DNA from: Frankiales bacterium
Lineage (GTDB): Bacteria; Actinomycetota; Actinomycetes; JAFAQI01
NCBI GenBank assembly: GCA_019246495.1
Contig: JAFAQI010000031.1
Location: forward strand, 1-5,735
Direction: 5' to 3'
DNA: 5,735 bases
This document shows, in pieces, positions 5,188 through 5,735 of this stretch (its first letter is position 1; each line of letters starts with the position of its first letter). A program made the translations under genes and the position numbers. The notes under the pieces are model-generated. The model saw only the letters and a list, made by a program, of their open reading frames with translations. It did not search any database and was not told where the DNA came from.

Positions 5188-5735
5188 ATGGAGCAGGACT
5201 TCACGGGCAAGGTCGCGCTGGTCACCGGAGCCACCCGCGGCATCGGCTTCGGCATCGCGGAGGAGATCGTCGCGCGCGGCGGCAAGGTGTGCATCACCGC
5301 GCGCAAGCCGGACGAGCTCGAAGAGGCGGTGAAGGCGCTCGACCCCGACGGCTCCGGCCGGGCGATCAGCGCGCGGGGCAGTGCTGACGACGCGGAGCAC
5401 CAGCAGGCGGCAGTCGCGCAGACGGTCGAGCAGCTCGGCCGACTCGACTACCTCGTCAACAACGCGGCGGTGAACCCGCAGTACGGGCCGATGATGGAGG
5501 CCGACCTCGGCGCGGTCCGCAAGGTGTTCGAGGTCAACGTCATCGCGGTGCTCGCCTGGACGCAGCAGGCCTGGCAGCAGTGGATGCAAAGCAACGGCGG
5601 CGCAGTGCTCAACGTCGCGTCCGTCGGCGGACTGCGCGCCGGCTCGCCGATCGGCGCCTACAACGCCAGCAAGGCCGCGCTGATCCATCTCACCCGCCAG
5701 CTTGCGGTCGAGCTCGGCCCATCGGTGCGGGTCAA
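5188..5735 (+). CDS. Short-chain dehydrogenase/reductase (SDR), N-terminal 182 codons
   Basis: A classical SDR oxidoreductase open to the right edge, so roughly the last quarter of a usual 250-residue protein is missing. The Rossmann cofactor motif is TGATRGIG (residues 13-20). Arg39 after the second strand (TARK) hints at NADPH rather than NADH, but this is weak. NNAA (91-94) stabilises the central sheet. The catalytic tetrad is complete: Asn117, Ser145 (NVASVGG), Tyr158 and Lys162 (YNASK). The end reads LAVELGPSVRV, the start of the usual RVN element. The substrate cannot be told from the sequence; FabG-like 3-oxoacyl reductases and many alcohol or steroid dehydrogenases share this architecture. 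The ATG at 5188 gives the normal family N-terminus (EQDFTGKVALVTG). The Shine-Dalgarno is weak (GGAAG, 11 bases upstream), and an in-frame GTG at 5170 is a less likely alternative. It is divergent from ssb-ettA. Confidence 0.92.
   Translation, partial: MEQDFTGKVALVTGATRGIGFGIAEEIVARGGKVCITARKPDELEEAVKALDPDGSGRAISARGSADDAEHQQAAVAQTVEQLGRLDYLVNNAAVNPQYGPMMEADLGAVRKVFEVNVIAVLAWTQQAWQQWMQSNGGAVLNVASVGGLRAGSPIGAYNASKAALIHLTRQLAVELGPSVRV

Noticed and set aside
1..5735. CRISPR array, tRNA or rRNA genes
   Set aside because: No regularly spaced short direct repeats and no recognisable tRNA or rRNA sequence was seen; the only repeated sequence is the palindrome pair.

Overview
The window looks like chromosomal DNA from a high-GC actinomycete (Actinomycetota). 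The base composition is GC-rich with strongly G/C-biased third codon positions, GTG starts are used, and the protein set is typical of that phylum: a group II truncated haemoglobin (GlbO), an EttA-type ABC-F ATPase next to an Ssb paralogue, an HNH endonuclease with the actinobacterial N-terminus, and an AbiEi/DUF559 fusion protein. I cannot name the genus from the sequence.

Layout. Positions 1-183 (minus) hold the first 61 codons of an HNH endonuclease that runs off the left edge. After a 163-base divergent gap, a small charged hypothetical gene (347-577, plus) overlaps the start of glbO (574-996, plus), so the two are probably translated together. A trans-aconitate 2-methyltransferase (tam, 1003-1805 region, CDS 1003-1803, minus) converges on glbO with only 6 bases between the stop codons. 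An AbiEi-like/DUF559 protein (1924-2883, plus) lies between tam and ettA. The ABC-F gene ettA (2912-4588, minus) is preceded by an ssb paralogue (4608-5063, minus) in a two-gene operon with a 19-base gap. A short-chain dehydrogenase/reductase starts at 5188 (plus) and leaves the window at the right edge.

Most of these are ordinary housekeeping or accessory-metabolic genes. ssb and ettA point to DNA maintenance and control of translation with cellular energy state, glbO to oxygen or nitric oxide chemistry, and tam to detoxification of trans-aconitate. They do not form one pathway.

The part that stands out is 1819-2906. The AbiEi/DUF559 gene is bracketed by two copies of a 48-bp palindrome that match at 45 of 48 positions in the same orientation, each centred on CTATAG. 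The right copy encodes the last nine residues of the protein and supplies its stop codon. The left copy sits 15 bases upstream of the tam start codon. This could be a palindrome-bounded cassette inserted between tam and ettA, or two members of a dispersed REP-like family that happen to flank one gene. The window alone cannot decide between these.
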